In this document: piece after piece, positions 35,006-44,235 of the stretch | How the letters are laid out: each line of letters opens with the position of its first letter | Numbering within the stretch: position 1 is the stretch's first letter | NCBI RefSeq assembly: GCF_000701345.1 | Contig: NZ_JNIJ01000009.1 | Location: 1-64,000, forward strand | Length of the DNA: 64,000 nt | DNA from: Bradyrhizobium sp. URHD0069 | GTDB taxonomy: Bacteria > Pseudomonadota > Alphaproteobacteria > Rhizobiales > Xanthobacteraceae | Direction: 5' to 3' | Made by a program: the position numbers and the translations under genes | The notes under the pieces: generated by a model | Database searches by the model: none | The model's input: the letters and a program-made list of their open reading frames with translations, nothing else | Told to the model about the DNA's origin: nothing

Positions 35006-36742
35006 TTACTTCTTTTTCAGCTTGCTCTGCGGATTGAGGTTGCCGATGCGGCCGCTCTCGCTGCCGGCGGCCGGGTCCAGCACGGCATTGATCAGGGTCG
35101 GCTTGCCTGAATCCATCGCGGCGTTGACGGCGCGCCTGAGTTCGTCCGGTGATGTCGCATTGACGCCGACGCCGCCAAAGGCTTCGATCATCTTGTCGTA
35201 ACGCGAGCCCTTGACGAACACGGTCGGCGCGGGATCTGAGCTCACCGCATTGACATCGGTGCCGCGATAGATGCCGTCATTGTTGAAGACGACGATGCAG
35301 ACGGGAAGCTTGTACCGGCAGATCGTCTCGACCTCCATGCCGGAGAAGCCGAAGGCCGAGTCGCCTTCGACGGCGAGCACCGGCTTGCCGGTTTCGATCG
35401 CGGCGGCGATGGAATAGCCCATGCCGATACCCATGATCCCCCAGGTTCCGACGTCGATACGCTTGCGCGGCTGATACATGTCGATGATGCCGCGGGCGAG
35501 ATCGAGCGTATTAGCGCCTTCGTTGACCAGGATCGCGTCCGGCCGCTCCTTGATGATGGTGCGCAGCACGCCGAGCGCGCCGTGGTAATCCATCGGCGAA
35601 TTGTTGTTCATCAGCCGCGGCGCCATCTTGGCGACGTTGTCGTCCCGTTTGGCCTTGACGGCGCCGGTCCATTCCGAAGGAGGCGCCGGCCATTTGCCGT
35701 CGATGCCGGCCAGCAGTGCTGCGACACAGGAGCCGATGTCGCCGACCACGGGTGCGACGATTTCGACGTTGGAGTCCATTTCCCTGGGCTCGATGTCGAT
35801 CTGGATGAATTTTTTCGGCGCATCGCCCCAGGTCTTGCCCTTGCCGTGCGACAGCAGCCAGTTGAGCCGGGCGCCGATCAGCATCACGACATCGGAGTCC
35901 TTGAGCACGGTCGAGCGCGCCGCACCGGCGCATTGCGGATGGGTGTCAGGCAGAATGCCCTTGGCCATGCTCATGGGGAGGAAGGGAATTCCGCTATTTT
36001 CGACCAGCGCACGAATGGCGTCATCGGCCTGCGCGTAGGCAGCGCCCTTGCCGAGGATGATCAGCGGACGTTTTGCATTCTTGAGTACGTCGAGCGCGCG
36101 TTTGACCGCGTCGGGGGCGGGGATCTGGGCAGGCGCCGCGTCGATCACCTTGACCAGCGACTTCTTGCCGGCCTCGGCGTCCATTATCTGGCCGAACAAT
36201 TTCGCGGGCAGATCGAGATAGACGCCGCCCGGCCGTCCCGAGACGGCGGCGCGGATCGCGCGCGCGAGGCCAATGCCGATATCGGCGGCATGCAGCACGC
36301 GGAACGCCGCTTTGCACAGCGGCTTCGCAATGGCGAGCTGATCCATTTCTTCATAGTCGCCCTGCTGCAGGTCGACGATTTCGCGCTCGGACGAGCCCGA
36401 GATCAGGATCATCGGAAAACAGTTGGTGGTGGCGTGCGCCAGCGCGGTCAGGCCATTGAGGAAGCCAGGCGCCGAGACCGTGAGGCAGATTCCGGGTTGC
36501 TTGGTCAGGAAGCCGGCGATCGAGGCGGCGTAGCCGGCGTTCTGTTCGTGGCGGAACGAGATGACGCGGATGCCCTCGGCCTGCGCCATGCGGCCGAAGT
36601 CGGTGATCGGGATGCCCGGTACGCCGTAGATCGTCTTGATGCCGTTGAGCTTGAGCGCTTCGATGACGAGATGAAAGCCATCCGTCAGCTCTTGCTGGGC
36701 TTCGGCTTTATTTGCATCAATGCTTTGTACTACTGCGGACAT
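35006..36742 (-). CDS. oxc: Oxalyl-CoA decarboxylase
   Basis: A ThDP- and Mg-dependent enzyme of 578 residues that converts oxalyl-CoA to formyl-CoA and CO2; with Frc it closes the oxalate cycle. The start at 36742 is favoured by AGGGAG eight bases upstream over the longer frame. The N-terminal PYR domain has the activating glutamate in [18 protein letters not shown]. The C-terminal PP domain has [20 protein letters not shown] with the ThDP-binding GDS...N pattern, ending in FNNDGIYRG. Length matches the family. It is transcribed with frc. Confidence 0.97.
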   Translation of the reverse strand: MSAVVQSIDANKAEAQQELTDGFHLVIEALKLNGIKTIYGVPGIPITDFGRMAQAEGIRVISFRHEQNAGYAASIAGFLTKQPGICLTVSAPGFLNGLTALAHATTNCFPMILISGSSEREIVDLQQGDYEEMDQLAIAKPLCKAAFRVLHAADIGIGLARAIRAAVSGRPGGVYLDLPAKLFGQIMDAEAGKKSLVKVIDAAPAQIPAPDAVKRALDVLKNAKRPLIILGKGAAYAQADDAIRALVENSGIPFLPMSMAKGILPDTHPQCAGAARSTVLKDSDVVMLIGARLNWLLSHGKGKTWGDAPKKFIQIDIEPREMDSNVEIVAPVVGDIGSCVAALLAGIDGKWPAPPSEWTGAVKAKRDDNVAKMAPRLMNNNSPMDYHGALGVLRTIIKERPDAILVNEGANTLDLARGIIDMYQPRKRIDVGTWGIMGIGMGYSIAAAIETGKPVLAVEGDSAFGFSGMEVETICRYKLPVCIVVFNNDGIYRGTDVNAVSSDPAPTVFVKGSRYDKMIEAFGGVGVNATSPDELRRAVNAAMDSGKPTLINAVLDPAAGSESGRIGNLNPQSKLKKK

Positions 36743-36822
36743 TCCGCTTTCTCCCTGATCGTTTTTTTGACGCGGACGAGTTTCATTGCCTTCCAAGTCG
36801 TCGCCCGAAGTGAAGACTGCAG

Positions 36823-37554
36823 TTAGCTAAAGAGTTCTTGTCCGTGGGCTTCGACATAAGCGGCAAGGCCGAGCGTGTGATCGCGCGCGCGCTTTTCCGC
36901 AAGCTCGGTGTTGCGTTCTTCGAGCGCTTCGATGATGGCCAGATGCTCGGGCAGCGACACCGCGGTGCGATCCACCCGTCCGATCGTTAACTGCCGGTAG
37001 CCGCGAACGTGCAGCAGGATATCGTTGGTCATATCGACCAGCACCGGCGACTCGCTGAGCGAGATCAGCGCCTGGTGAAAGGCGATGTTGGCCTTGGAAT
37101 ATTCTTCGACGTGATCCTGCGGCAGGCGATCTTTGCCAAAATTCCTGAAAAAGTCGCGCAGCGCGGAAATGTCCTTCTTGCGGGCGGTGGTCGTGATCAG
37201 CCGCGCGGCCATGCTCTCGAGCGCGGCCCAGGCCCGGATCATGTCTACGATCTCGCTCTTGGTCCGACGTACGACCACAATACCGCGGCGTGGCACGGTC
37301 CTGACGAAGCCGTCCTGCTCCAGCATCGCGATCGCTTCGCGGATCGGGGTCCGGCTGACCCCGAGGCGCTCCGACAGGGCGCGCTCGTCGAGCATGACCG
37401 GTTCGGGCGTCGCATAAATGTCCATCTTCAAGATGGCTTCCTTCAAGGCCTCATAAGCCTTGTTCTTGAAGCTCGTCTCCGGGGCAATTCGGACGATTGC
37501 GATCTCTGGCTCGGCCATGGTGGGCGACGCCTTGGTTTGTTTCAGTATGGGCAC
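36823..37554 (-). CDS. GntR-family (FCD subfamily) transcriptional regulator of the oxalate cluster
   Basis: The 243-residue regulator is proposed to start at GTG 37554, with GAGGAG seven bases upstream. An in-frame ATG 60 bases earlier lies inside an operator and has no such signal. The winged HTH is [20 protein letters not shown] (about 64-83), followed by the FCD effector domain (about 105-230), whose histidines and aspartates usually bind a metal and a carboxylate. The gene is 80 bp upstream of oxc, and two identical palindromes stand before its start. It is likely to repress or activate the cluster in response to oxalate or a CoA thioester, with autoregulation. Confidence 0.9.
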   Translation of the reverse strand: MPILKQTKASPTMAEPEIAIVRIAPETSFKNKAYEALKEAILKMDIYATPEPVMLDERALSERLGVSRTPIREAIAMLEQDGFVRTVPRRGIVVVRRTKSEIVDMIRAWAALESMAARLITTTARKKDISALRDFFRNFGKDRLPQDHVEEYSKANIAFHQALISLSESPVLVDMTNDILLHVRGYRQLTIGRVDRTAVSLPEHLAIIEALEERNTELAEKRARDHTLGLAAYVEAHGQELFS

Positions 37555-37608
37555 GACTGATCTCCTCGCGGGAGACGTCTGTTTAACAAAAGATAGCACA
37601 TTTATTTT

Positions 37609-37625
37609 TGGCATACCAAATGCCA
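37609..37625. promoter_or_regulatory. GntR-type operator, perfect TGGCAT-ACCAA-ATGCCA
   Basis: A perfect 6-bp dyad with 5-bp spacer, 55 bp upstream of the regulator start. It is identical in all 17 positions to the site at 37690. Confidence 0.8.
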
Positions 37626-37689
37626 GAATGTCAAGTTGCGTGTGTTTTCAGTAGTTCTGTCCGATGCCGTACCTTGACAAGTTCGCTTC

Positions 37690-37706
37690 TGGCATACCAA
37701 ATGCCA
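37690..37706. promoter_or_regulatory. GntR-type operator, second perfect copy
   Basis: Identical to the site 81 bp to its left. The pair occupies the divergent control region between the regulator and the acyl-CoA ligase, whose start is 162 bp to the right. Eighty-one bp is close to eight helical turns, which would allow cooperative looping. Confidence 0.8.
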
Positions 37707-37867
37707 TCACTAGCCATTTTGATCCTGCGTCCGGAACCAGGCCGCGGCAAGCGTGAATGCGCGTTGCCATCACGGGGAACACCGATCAAGGGTGCGCAGG
37801 CGGTCACGATTTTGAAGCCGCCCACGCTGCCGACGAACCAAAAAAATCGATCTCAAGGAGGAAGCCA

Positions 37868-39997
37868 ATGTCGAATTCCAAAGATGCGGTCCGCAATATC
37901 CTCGGCCTGGTCAAAGCGGACAAACGCACAAGTCTGACGGCGCCGGAAGGCAAACTGGTGTGCGATGCCTACGGAATTCCGGTTCCGAAGGAGGGGGTCG
38001 CCAAATCCGCAAGTGAAGCATCGAAGATCGCGACCGACATGGGCTTCCCGGTCGTCATGAAGATTGTCTCGCCGGATATTCTTCACAAGACTGAAGCGGG
38101 CGGCGTGATGGTGGGAGTGAAGACCGCTGCGGACGTCGAAAAGAATTACGCCACCATTTTGGCGAACGCCAAGAAATACAAGTCCGACGCCAAGATCGAG
38201 GGCATTCAGGTCCAGCAGATGCTGCTGGGCGGGCAGGAAGTCATTATCGGTGCGGTCACCGACGGATCGTTCGGCAAGCTCGTGGCCTTCGGCCTTGGCG
38301 GCGTGCTGGTCGAGGTGCTCAAAGACATCACCTTCCGGCTCGCGCCGGCGACCAAGCAGGATGCGCTCTCGATGCTGGACGGCATCCAGGCCCATGAGAT
38401 GCTCAAGGGCGTGCGCGGCAGCGACCCGGTCAACCGCGATGCGATCGCCGATATCATCGTCAACGTCTCGCGGCTTATCACCGATTTTCCTGAAATCGCC
38501 GAGATGGATCTGAACCCGGTGTTCGCCACCAAGGCCAACGCGATTGCCGCCGACGTGCGTATCGTCGTCGACTTCGCGCCGAAACCGCCGCGTCCGCGTC
38601 CTAACCACGACGACATCGTGCGTCAGATGAACCGGATCATGAAGCCGAAGGCGGTTGCGGTCATCGGCGCCTCCGCCGAGAACGGCAAGATCGGCAACTC
38701 CGTGATGAAGAACCTCATCAACGGCGGCTACAAGGGCGAGATCTACCCGATCCATCCCAAGGCCGATGAGATCATGGGCAAGAAGGTCTACAAGTCGGTC
38801 AAGGATGTGCCCGGCGAGATCGATATCGCCGTGTTCGCCATTCCAGCCAATTTCGTCGCCTCGGCGCTCACCGAATGCGGCGAGAAGAAAATCGTCGGCG
38901 CGATCCTGATTCCATCTGGCTATGCCGAAACCGGCAATATGAAGGGCCAGGAGGAAATCCAGGCCATCGGCCAGAAATACGGCATCCGCCTGATGGGGCC
39001 GAACATCTATGGCTTCTATTACACCCACGCCAATCTGTGCGCGACGTTCTGCACCGCCTACGACGTCAAGGGCTCGGCGGCGCTGTCGTCGCAGTCTGGC
39101 GGCATCGGCATGGCGATCATCGGCTTCTCGCGCTCCGCCAAGATGGGCGTCTCCGCGATCGTCGGCCTCGGCAACAAGTCGGATATCGACGAGGACGATT
39201 TGCTGACGTTCTTCGAGCAGGACGACAACACCCAGATCATCGCGCAGCATTGCGAAGACCTGAAGGATGGCCGCGCCTTCGCCGAAGTCGCGAAACGGGT
39301 CTCGAAGAAGAAGCCGATCGTGGTGCTGAAGGCCGGCCGTACCTCGGCCGGTGCCAAGGCCGCGAGCTCGCACACCGGCGCGCTGGCCGGTGACGACAAG
39401 ATCTATGAGGACGTGTTCAACCAGTCCGGCGTGATTCGCGCCCGTTCGCTGCGCGACATGCTGGAATTCGCCCGCGGCATTCCGGTGCTGCCGACGCCCA
39501 AGGGCGAGAACATCGTCATCATCACCGGGGCAGGCGGGTCAGGCGTGCTGCTGTCGGACGCCTGCGTCGACAACAAGCTCTCCCTGATGACCATTCCGCC
39601 GGATCTCGATGCGGCGTTCCGCAAGTTCATCCCGCCGTTCGGCGCGGCGGGCAATCCGGTTGATATCACCGGCGGCGAGCCGCCGATCACTTACGTCAAC
39701 ACCGTGAAGCTCGGGCTCGAAGATCCGCGCATCCACGCGCTGATCCTCGGCTACTGGCACACCATTGTGACGCCGCCGATGGTGTTTGCGAAGAACATGG
39801 TCGAAGTGAAGAACGAGATGAAGGCGAAAGGCATCGAAAAACCGATCGTGGCGTCGCTGGCAGGGGATATCGAGGTCGAGGAAGCGGCCGATTATCTCTA
39901 TCAGAACGGCATTGTCGCTTATGCCTATTCGACTGAAATCCCGGTCGCCGTGCTCGGCGCCAAATACAAATGGGCGCGTGGAGCAGGCCTGTTGTAA
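37868..39997 (+). CDS. NDP-forming acyl-CoA ligase (acetate-CoA ligase family), ATP-grasp domain first
   Basis: The 709-residue enzyme starts at ATG after AAGGAGG (spacing seven). An ATP-grasp domain comes first (about 10-230: GFPVVMKIVSPDILHKTEAG, LNPVFA). A CoA-binding Rossmann domain follows (about 255-350: KAVAVIGASAENGKIGNSVM). Two succinyl-CoA-ligase-like domains end the chain, including SQSGGIGMAIIGF and the segment AASSHTGALAGDDKIYEDV with the probable phosphorylated histidine. The enzyme couples an acid, CoA and ATP to acyl-CoA, ADP and phosphate. It is divergent from the regulator across twin operators. It may activate oxalate or formate directly, priming the frc/oxc cycle; the substrate is inferred only from context. 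Confidence 0.9.
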   Translation: MSNSKDAVRNILGLVKADKRTSLTAPEGKLVCDAYGIPVPKEGVAKSASEASKIATDMGFPVVMKIVSPDILHKTEAGGVMVGVKTAADVEKNYATILANAKKYKSDAKIEGIQVQQMLLGGQEVIIGAVTDGSFGKLVAFGLGGVLVEVLKDITFRLAPATKQDALSMLDGIQAHEMLKGVRGSDPVNRDAIADIIVNVSRLITDFPEIAEMDLNPVFATKANAIAADVRIVVDFAPKPPRPRPNHDDIVRQMNRIMKPKAVAVIGASAENGKIGNSVMKNLINGGYKGEIYPIHPKADEIMGKKVYKSVKDVPGEIDIAVFAIPANFVASALTECGEKKIVGAILIPSGYAETGNMKGQEEIQAIGQKYGIRLMGPNIYGFYYTHANLCATFCTAYDVKGSAALSSQSGGIGMAIIGFSRSAKMGVSAIVGLGNKSDIDEDDLLTFFEQDDNTQIIAQHCEDLKDGRAFAEVAKRVSKKKPIVVLKAGRTSAGAKAASSHTGALAGDDKIYEDVFNQSGVIRARSLRDMLEFARGIPVLPTPKGENIVIITGAGGSGVLLSDACVDNKLSLMTIPPDLDAAFRKFIPPFGAAGNPVDITGGEPPITYVNTVKLGLEDPRIHALILGYWHTIVTPPMVFAKNMVEVKNEMKAKGIEKPIVASLAGDIEVEEAADYLYQNGIVAYAYSTEIPVAVLGAKYKWARGAGLL

Positions 39998-40022
39998 AAT
40001 CCTCAAACAAGCAGAGCCCCTA

Positions 40023-40053
40023 AAATGCCGTCCGGTTTCCGGGCGGCATTTTT
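40023..40053 (+). terminator. Rho-independent terminator of the acyl-CoA ligase
   Basis: AAATGCCGTCCGG and CCGGGCGGCATTT form a long stem with a TTT loop, followed by TT. It lies 26 bp after the stop. Confidence 0.85.
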
Positions 40054-40186
40054 GTGGCGCTGCTCCATTTTTTTGGAACTTCGTTATCGGAAGTGAAGCG
40101 CGCCCATTGTGGAACCGTCGCAAGACGCCGGAACATCCATCCTGTCCGTTTGTTGACCAGTATCGCCAATTTTACTGGAGGACATG

Positions 40187-40576
40187 ATGAAGAACCGTCT
40201 TGCTGTTTCGTTGCTTGCGGCGTCGCTTTTTGCGTCCGGCGCGGCGTATGCTCAATCCACCACCGCGACCGGTGCGGCGGAAGGTGCCAGGACCGGCGGC
40301 GCAGTCGCTGGCCCGGTCGGCGAAGTCGTCGGTGGCACCGTCGGCGGGGCCGTCGGCGCTGGCCTGGAAATCCCGAACGCCGTGATCGGCTCGATTCAGG
40401 GTGAGCGCGCGCCGTCCGTTACTGTGCGGGAGCGGATCGTTGTGGGTGAGCCGCTGCCTTCGACCGTCGAACTGCGGCCGGTTCCCAACTACACCGAATA
40501 TCGCTATGCGGTTGTCAATGACCGCCGCGTGATCGTCGAGCCGAGGACGCGCAAGATCATCAAGATCATCGAGTAG
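40187..40576 (+). CDS. DUF1236 periplasmic protein
   Basis: The protein has a clear signal peptide (MKNRLAVSLLAASLFASGAA, cleavage at AYA-QS) and a glycine/alanine-rich linker. A DUF1236-type C-terminal repeat follows: VRERIVVGEPLPSTVELRPV ... YRYAVVNDRRVIVEP. The second of two adjacent ATGs is chosen, because GGAGG lies five bases before it. DUF1236 proteins are abundant in Bradyrhizobium and relatives. No enzymatic function is known to me. It is a monocistronic unit with a strong terminator. Confidence 0.85.
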   Translation: MKNRLAVSLLAASLFASGAAYAQSTTATGAAEGARTGGAVAGPVGEVVGGTVGGAVGAGLEIPNAVIGSIQGERAPSVTVRERIVVGEPLPSTVELRPVPNYTEYRYAVVNDRRVIVEPRTRKIIKIIE

Positions 40577-40598
40577 TCGGACAAACATTTATGAGCCA

Positions 40599-40632
40599 AT
40601 CCTCGCGGGATGCGCTCCCGCGAGGATTTCTC
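40599..40632. terminator. Bidirectional terminator between convergent genes
   Basis: A perfect 12-bp stem, ATCCTCGCGGGA and its complement with a five-base loop, is followed by TTCTC on the plus strand. It lies between the DUF1236 stop and the VanZ-like stop. Confidence 0.8.
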
Positions 40633-40635
40633 ATG

Positions 40636-41025
40636 TCATGACGCGTTGGCGTTGGCTCGACGCGATCGTTGAACTGCGCGATCCAGTCCGGCAGCGACGG
40701 CGAGCCCGACACAGGCTGCGAGCGCATCGACCACAAAGTCCTCAAACCTCGCATGCCTTCCCGGCGCCCATAACTGCAGGATTTCGATGACGCCGATCAT
40801 CACGACGGAAATCGCCGAGATGAGCAGCCGATTCGACGTGTAGGCCAGACCAAACGCCAGCCCGATCAGGATGAAAGCCAGCGCATGCTCGCCATCCTGA
40901 CCAAGACCGAACTGCGGCCGCAAGCTTGGCGGTCCCAGGGTTGCGAAGGTGACGGCGGCGGCCAGAAGCCAGGCCAATGATTTCAGGATGGTTGTTGTCA
41001 TGGAGATGAGGATATCACGATTCAT
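40636..41025 (-). CDS. VanZ-like membrane protein
   Basis: The 129-residue protein has about four membrane helices (about 10-30, 45-60, 66-84, 96-115). It shows the VanZ-family features GQDGEHALAFILIGLAFGLA and IGVIEILQLWAPGRHARFED, with charged residues at helix ends, and the final DALAACVGLAVA helix. GAGAGGA ten bases upstream supports the first ATG; an internal ATG at 41001 is possible. The role of small VanZ-like proteins outside glycopeptide resistance is unknown. The 41026-41191 interval shows no gene. Confidence 0.8.
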   Translation of the reverse strand: MNRDILISMTTTILKSLAWLLAAAVTFATLGPPSLRPQFGLGQDGEHALAFILIGLAFGLAYTSNRLLISAISVVMIGVIEILQLWAPGRHARFEDFVVDALAACVGLAVAAGLDRAVQRSRRANANAS

Positions 41026-41191
41026 CGATTGGATATCCTCTCACGATAACTCGCGATGTCCCTGTAGTTAACGGGGCCCGCGCGCGTGTTCCGCAAAAGC
41101 GGCTACAGGTCTGCCGAAAAAATGGGCGCCAGTTGTTGGGCTGAAATTTTCTCCCGGTTAGCTGAACCCATTAACCCCGAAGTTCCTCTGG

Positions 41192-41806
41192 TCATAGCGC
41201 TTGCCGCACGCCGAGGCCGAGCATGAAGCGTTCCCTGATCTGCACGGGATCGCGGCGGGTGGCCCCGACCCCCGGCTTTTCGTCGATGCGCACCGCAATC
41301 AGTGTCGGTCCGGAACCTGACAAGGATTGTTCGACAAGCCGCTCGAAGTCCTCTTCGTCGGCGGCCCAGGCACTGTTGGCGAGGCCGCAGCCGGTCGCGA
41401 TGGCAACGATATCCGAAACTTCCGCGGCGGGGGTCGGTTGCGCGCCGGTGATTTGGTAAACGCCGTTATCCATCACGATCATGGTGAGGTTTTTCGGCGC
41501 CAGCGTCGCAATGGTCGACAGGCATCCCAGTTGCATCAATAGCGAGCCATCTCCTTCAAGCGCGAAAACCCGGCGCTGGGGTTGGGCCAGCGCGACGCCG
41601 AGGGCGATCGGAAAGGCGAGGCCCATGCTGCCCAGCATGTAGAAATTTTGCGGGCGATGCCCGGCCGCCCATAGATCGAAATTCGTATTGCCGATGCCGC
41701 CGATGACGGCTTCCTCGTTCTTCAGCTTCGCGACCAGGCGCGAGGTGAGGTCGAACCGGTTCATCACCTTGGTATTGCGGGCGGGGCTGTTTGCTTCCTT
41801 GCTCAT
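41192..41806 (-). CDS. Thiamine-diphosphate decarboxylase, PP-domain subunit (ComE/sulfopyruvate decarboxylase beta-like)
   Basis: The 204-residue protein starts MSKEANSPARNTKVMNRFDL, and the frame upstream overlaps the partner gene and is not coding. It has the ThDP-binding pattern ALEGDGSLLMQLGCLSTIAT with the metal-binding aspartate and a later MDNGVYQITG. Split alpha/beta chains of this size are known for sulfopyruvate and phosphonopyruvate decarboxylases. It follows the alpha gene by eight bases and surely forms a complex with it. The natural 2-oxoacid is not evident. Confidence 0.85.
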   Translation of the reverse strand: MSKEANSPARNTKVMNRFDLTSRLVAKLKNEEAVIGGIGNTNFDLWAAGHRPQNFYMLGSMGLAFPIALGVALAQPQRRVFALEGDGSLLMQLGCLSTIATLAPKNLTMIVMDNGVYQITGAQPTPAAEVSDIVAIATGCGLANSAWAADEEDFERLVEQSLSGSGPTLIAVRIDEKPGVGATRRDPVQIRERFMLGLGVRQAL

Positions 41807-41814
41807 GCGGCCGC

Positions 41815-42402
41815 TCACTTGTCGAACACTTTGCCGCCGGTCAAAAGCGGCGACAGGATCAGCGCCACCGGCGCCTGCGTCGTGATGGCCTGCTTGATCG
41901 ATCGATCGACGATGAACTCGAACTCGTCGAGCCGGGTCGCGGTGTGGTGCTCCATCGCCAGAGAGTCGAGCACCGGCCGCATGGTGCGGCAGACCAGCGA
42001 TTGCCCGTAATTGAATTCGCCGAGCGTGCCGCGTTCCGACACGAACATGATCAGTGGAATCTGATAAGGGATCGCCAGCGACGCCAGCACATTTGCCAGC
42101 GTCGCGAATCCGCTCGTCTGCATCAGCACGGCGCCGCGCACGCCGCCCATCCACGCGCCGGAGACGATGCCGACCGCTTCTTCCTCGCGCGCGGTGGGAA
42201 ACGTCGTGAAGAACGGATCGGCGTGAAGATTCTTGATCAGCGTCGTCAGCACGCGGTCGGGAACGTAGGGTACCAGCCTGATGTCGTTGCGCTTGAGCGT
42301 TTGCAGCACCACCTCATGCCAGGCTTTCTCACGAGAGGGCTTCTCATCCAACGCCTTCTCATCCAAGCTCTTGAACGAGGTTTTTCCCTCGGCAGCCGCC
42401 AT
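41815..42402 (-). CDS. Thiamine-diphosphate decarboxylase, PYR-domain subunit (ComD/sulfopyruvate decarboxylase alpha-like)
   Basis: The 195-residue protein starts MAAAEGKTSFKSLDEKALDE, with AGGGAG upstream. A lysine/glutamate-rich repeat (LDEKALDEKPSREKA) precedes the PYR domain, which has LVPYVPDRVLTTLIKNLHAD and the activating glutamate in TAREEEAVGIVSGAWMGG. It pairs with the downstream PP-domain gene to make one ThDP enzyme. The divergent 2-hydroxyacid dehydrogenase might act on the same 2-oxoacid. Substrate unknown. Confidence 0.85.
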   Translation of the reverse strand: MAAAEGKTSFKSLDEKALDEKPSREKAWHEVVLQTLKRNDIRLVPYVPDRVLTTLIKNLHADPFFTTFPTAREEEAVGIVSGAWMGGVRGAVLMQTSGFATLANVLASLAIPYQIPLIMFVSERGTLGEFNYGQSLVCRTMRPVLDSLAMEHHTATRLDEFEFIVDRSIKQAITTQAPVALILSPLLTGGKVFDK

Positions 42403-42648
42403 TGAACTCTCCCTTAACTGCGCGGCGATTTTTCGTTCGTGACGTACTCGCGGCCGTCCTGCCGAGGCGCCAAAACTTGACGCGATCTGCGGGATTGTCA
42501 ACATGTCCTGATCGTACCCGTGATCTGCGCCTCGCGGCGATACGGCTATGCGGGCGTGCGATAGAACAAGTACCGCCGGAGCTGGCGACCCCAGCACCAC
42601 ATCCTCGTGACCAACCCCGCTATGGCCTCCCCGAACTTAAGGTCTGCT

Positions 42649-43698
42649 ATGCCCGTCAACAACAAGCGCGTGTTCTACGTCAAATATTTGGCGCACGAGA
42701 TCTATGCCGATATGCTGCGGGCGCGGCCCGATGTGCGCCTCGACCGGCTCGAGAACGAAAGCACCGATGAGATCGCCGCGCCGATTCTGGCGGCTGCGCA
42801 CGCCTATCAAATAGGTGCGGCGCGCGACGAACTGGCGAAGCATTTCCATGTCGATCAGGGCTTGCTGCGGCGGGCGCCGAACCTGCTGATCGTCTCGAGC
42901 AATGGCGCCGGCTATGACCCCGTTGACGTCGAGGCCTGCACGGCCGCGGGCGTGCTGGTCGTCAATCAATCCGGCGGCAATGCGCACTCCGTGGCCGAAC
43001 ATGCGCTCGGAATGCTGCTCACGCTGTCGAAGCGAATCCTCGAGGCCGACCGTGCGCTGCGGCGCGAGGCGAATGTGAATCGCAATGCTTTGATCGGCAC
43101 CGAGGCGCAGGGCAAGACGATCGGCATCGTCGGACTAGGAAACGTCGGCCGCCGCATCGCCGCACTCTGCCACGGCCTGCTCGGCATGAAGGTGCTGGCC
43201 TATGATCCCTATCTCTCGGCGGCCGAGATGGCGGCCCGCGGCGGCGAGAAGGTCGAGCTGGATGAGCTGCTGCGCCGATCGGACTACGTGTCGATCTCCT
43301 GTCCGCTGACGAAGGAAAGCCGCGGCATGATCGGCGCGCGCGAATTCGCGCTGATGCAGCCGCATGCGTATTTTATCACGACGGCGCGGGGCTTTATCCA
43401 CGATGAAGCCGCTCTCCTCGAGGTGCTGCGCAACAAGCGTATTGCAGGCGCGGGTCTCGACGTTTGGGCCAAAGAACCGCCGCCTCCGGATCATCCGCTG
43501 CTGCAGTTCGACAATGTGCTCGCCAGCCCGCATACGGCGGGAGTGACTGGGGAAGCGCGGACCAATATGGGCAGGATTGCCGCCGAGCAAATACTCAATG
43601 CGTTCGATGGAAAGCGGCCGCCGCGCATCATTAACCCGGAAGTTTGGCCTCGCTACGCCGAGCGTTTCGAGCGGACTTTCGGTTTTACCCCGGCGTAG
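42649..43698 (+). CDS. D-isomer-specific 2-hydroxyacid dehydrogenase
   Basis: The 349-residue NAD(P)-dependent enzyme starts MPVNNKRVFYVKYLAHEIYA, with TAAGG six bases upstream, which decides against a start 42 bases earlier. The nucleotide motif GIVGLGNVGRRIAALCHGL is near 163-181. Catalytic arginine (TTARGFIHDEAAL), glutamate (AGAGLDVWAKEPP) and histidine (VLASPHTAGVT) follow at about 246, 275 and 297. It reduces a 2-oxoacid to a D-2-hydroxyacid or the reverse. It is divergent from the ThDP decarboxylase pair. Confidence 0.9.
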   Translation: MPVNNKRVFYVKYLAHEIYADMLRARPDVRLDRLENESTDEIAAPILAAAHAYQIGAARDELAKHFHVDQGLLRRAPNLLIVSSNGAGYDPVDVEACTAAGVLVVNQSGGNAHSVAEHALGMLLTLSKRILEADRALRREANVNRNALIGTEAQGKTIGIVGLGNVGRRIAALCHGLLGMKVLAYDPYLSAAEMAARGGEKVELDELLRRSDYVSISCPLTKESRGMIGAREFALMQPHAYFITTARGFIHDEAALLEVLRNKRIAGAGLDVWAKEPPPPDHPLLQFDNVLASPHTAGVTGEARTNMGRIAAEQILNAFDGKRPPRIINPEVWPRYAERFERTFGFTPA

Positions 43699-44235
43699 CG
43701 GTTTCGGACCGGCGCTTCGAGCGCGCAGTTTAGCAGAGAAAATTTCGAGCGTTCCCGGGCGGAATGCGGCAATACATCCTGTGGGTCAACGGCCGCACAA
43801 CGGCGGCGTTGCTATTTTCGCCGCGGCCTCGACACAACTCTCGGGCGGGGCCATTTTGCGTGCTGCGCTCTTCTTCGCGGAACGATTGTTTGCGCGGGCG
43901 CGAGAGGGAAACGGCAATATGCGGCGGTTCGGTTCAATGCTGCGCTCTATGCGGTCCCGGATCGGACGCCGTCTGGCCCAGATCGTTGCTATTGCGGCGG
44001 CCAGCCTGCCGGCTGCAGGCGCGTAAGCAGACCTGCAATCCCCACCATCAAGCTACGTCCGCGTTGCCGCCGCGGCTTGCGCCTCTTGGAGCACGTCGTG
44101 CTCGTAGAGCCGCTTGCGGAACGCGGCGGGCAAGATTCGCTTGTTTACGCGGTTTTAATTTGCGTCAAACCGCTCTCCACGTGGTAAAGCTATATACGCC
44201 CAACTTGGCGCGACGGGCCCAAGAGGAGATATCCC
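43699..44235. other. Gene-free interval
   Basis: No frame in this 537-bp stretch combines a ribosome binding site with protein-like sequence. I see no tRNA or strong hairpin. It probably contains the promoter of the following small gene. Confidence 0.5.

Noticed and set aside
37853..39373. 506-codon minus-strand frame opposite the acyl-CoA ligase
   Set aside because: Antisense shadow; the plus strand has a perfect ribosome binding site and ATP-grasp/CoA domains.
41807..42154. Upstream extension of the ThDP beta-chain gene
   Set aside because: It would overlap the alpha-chain gene out of frame and is arginine-rich noise; start set at 41806.
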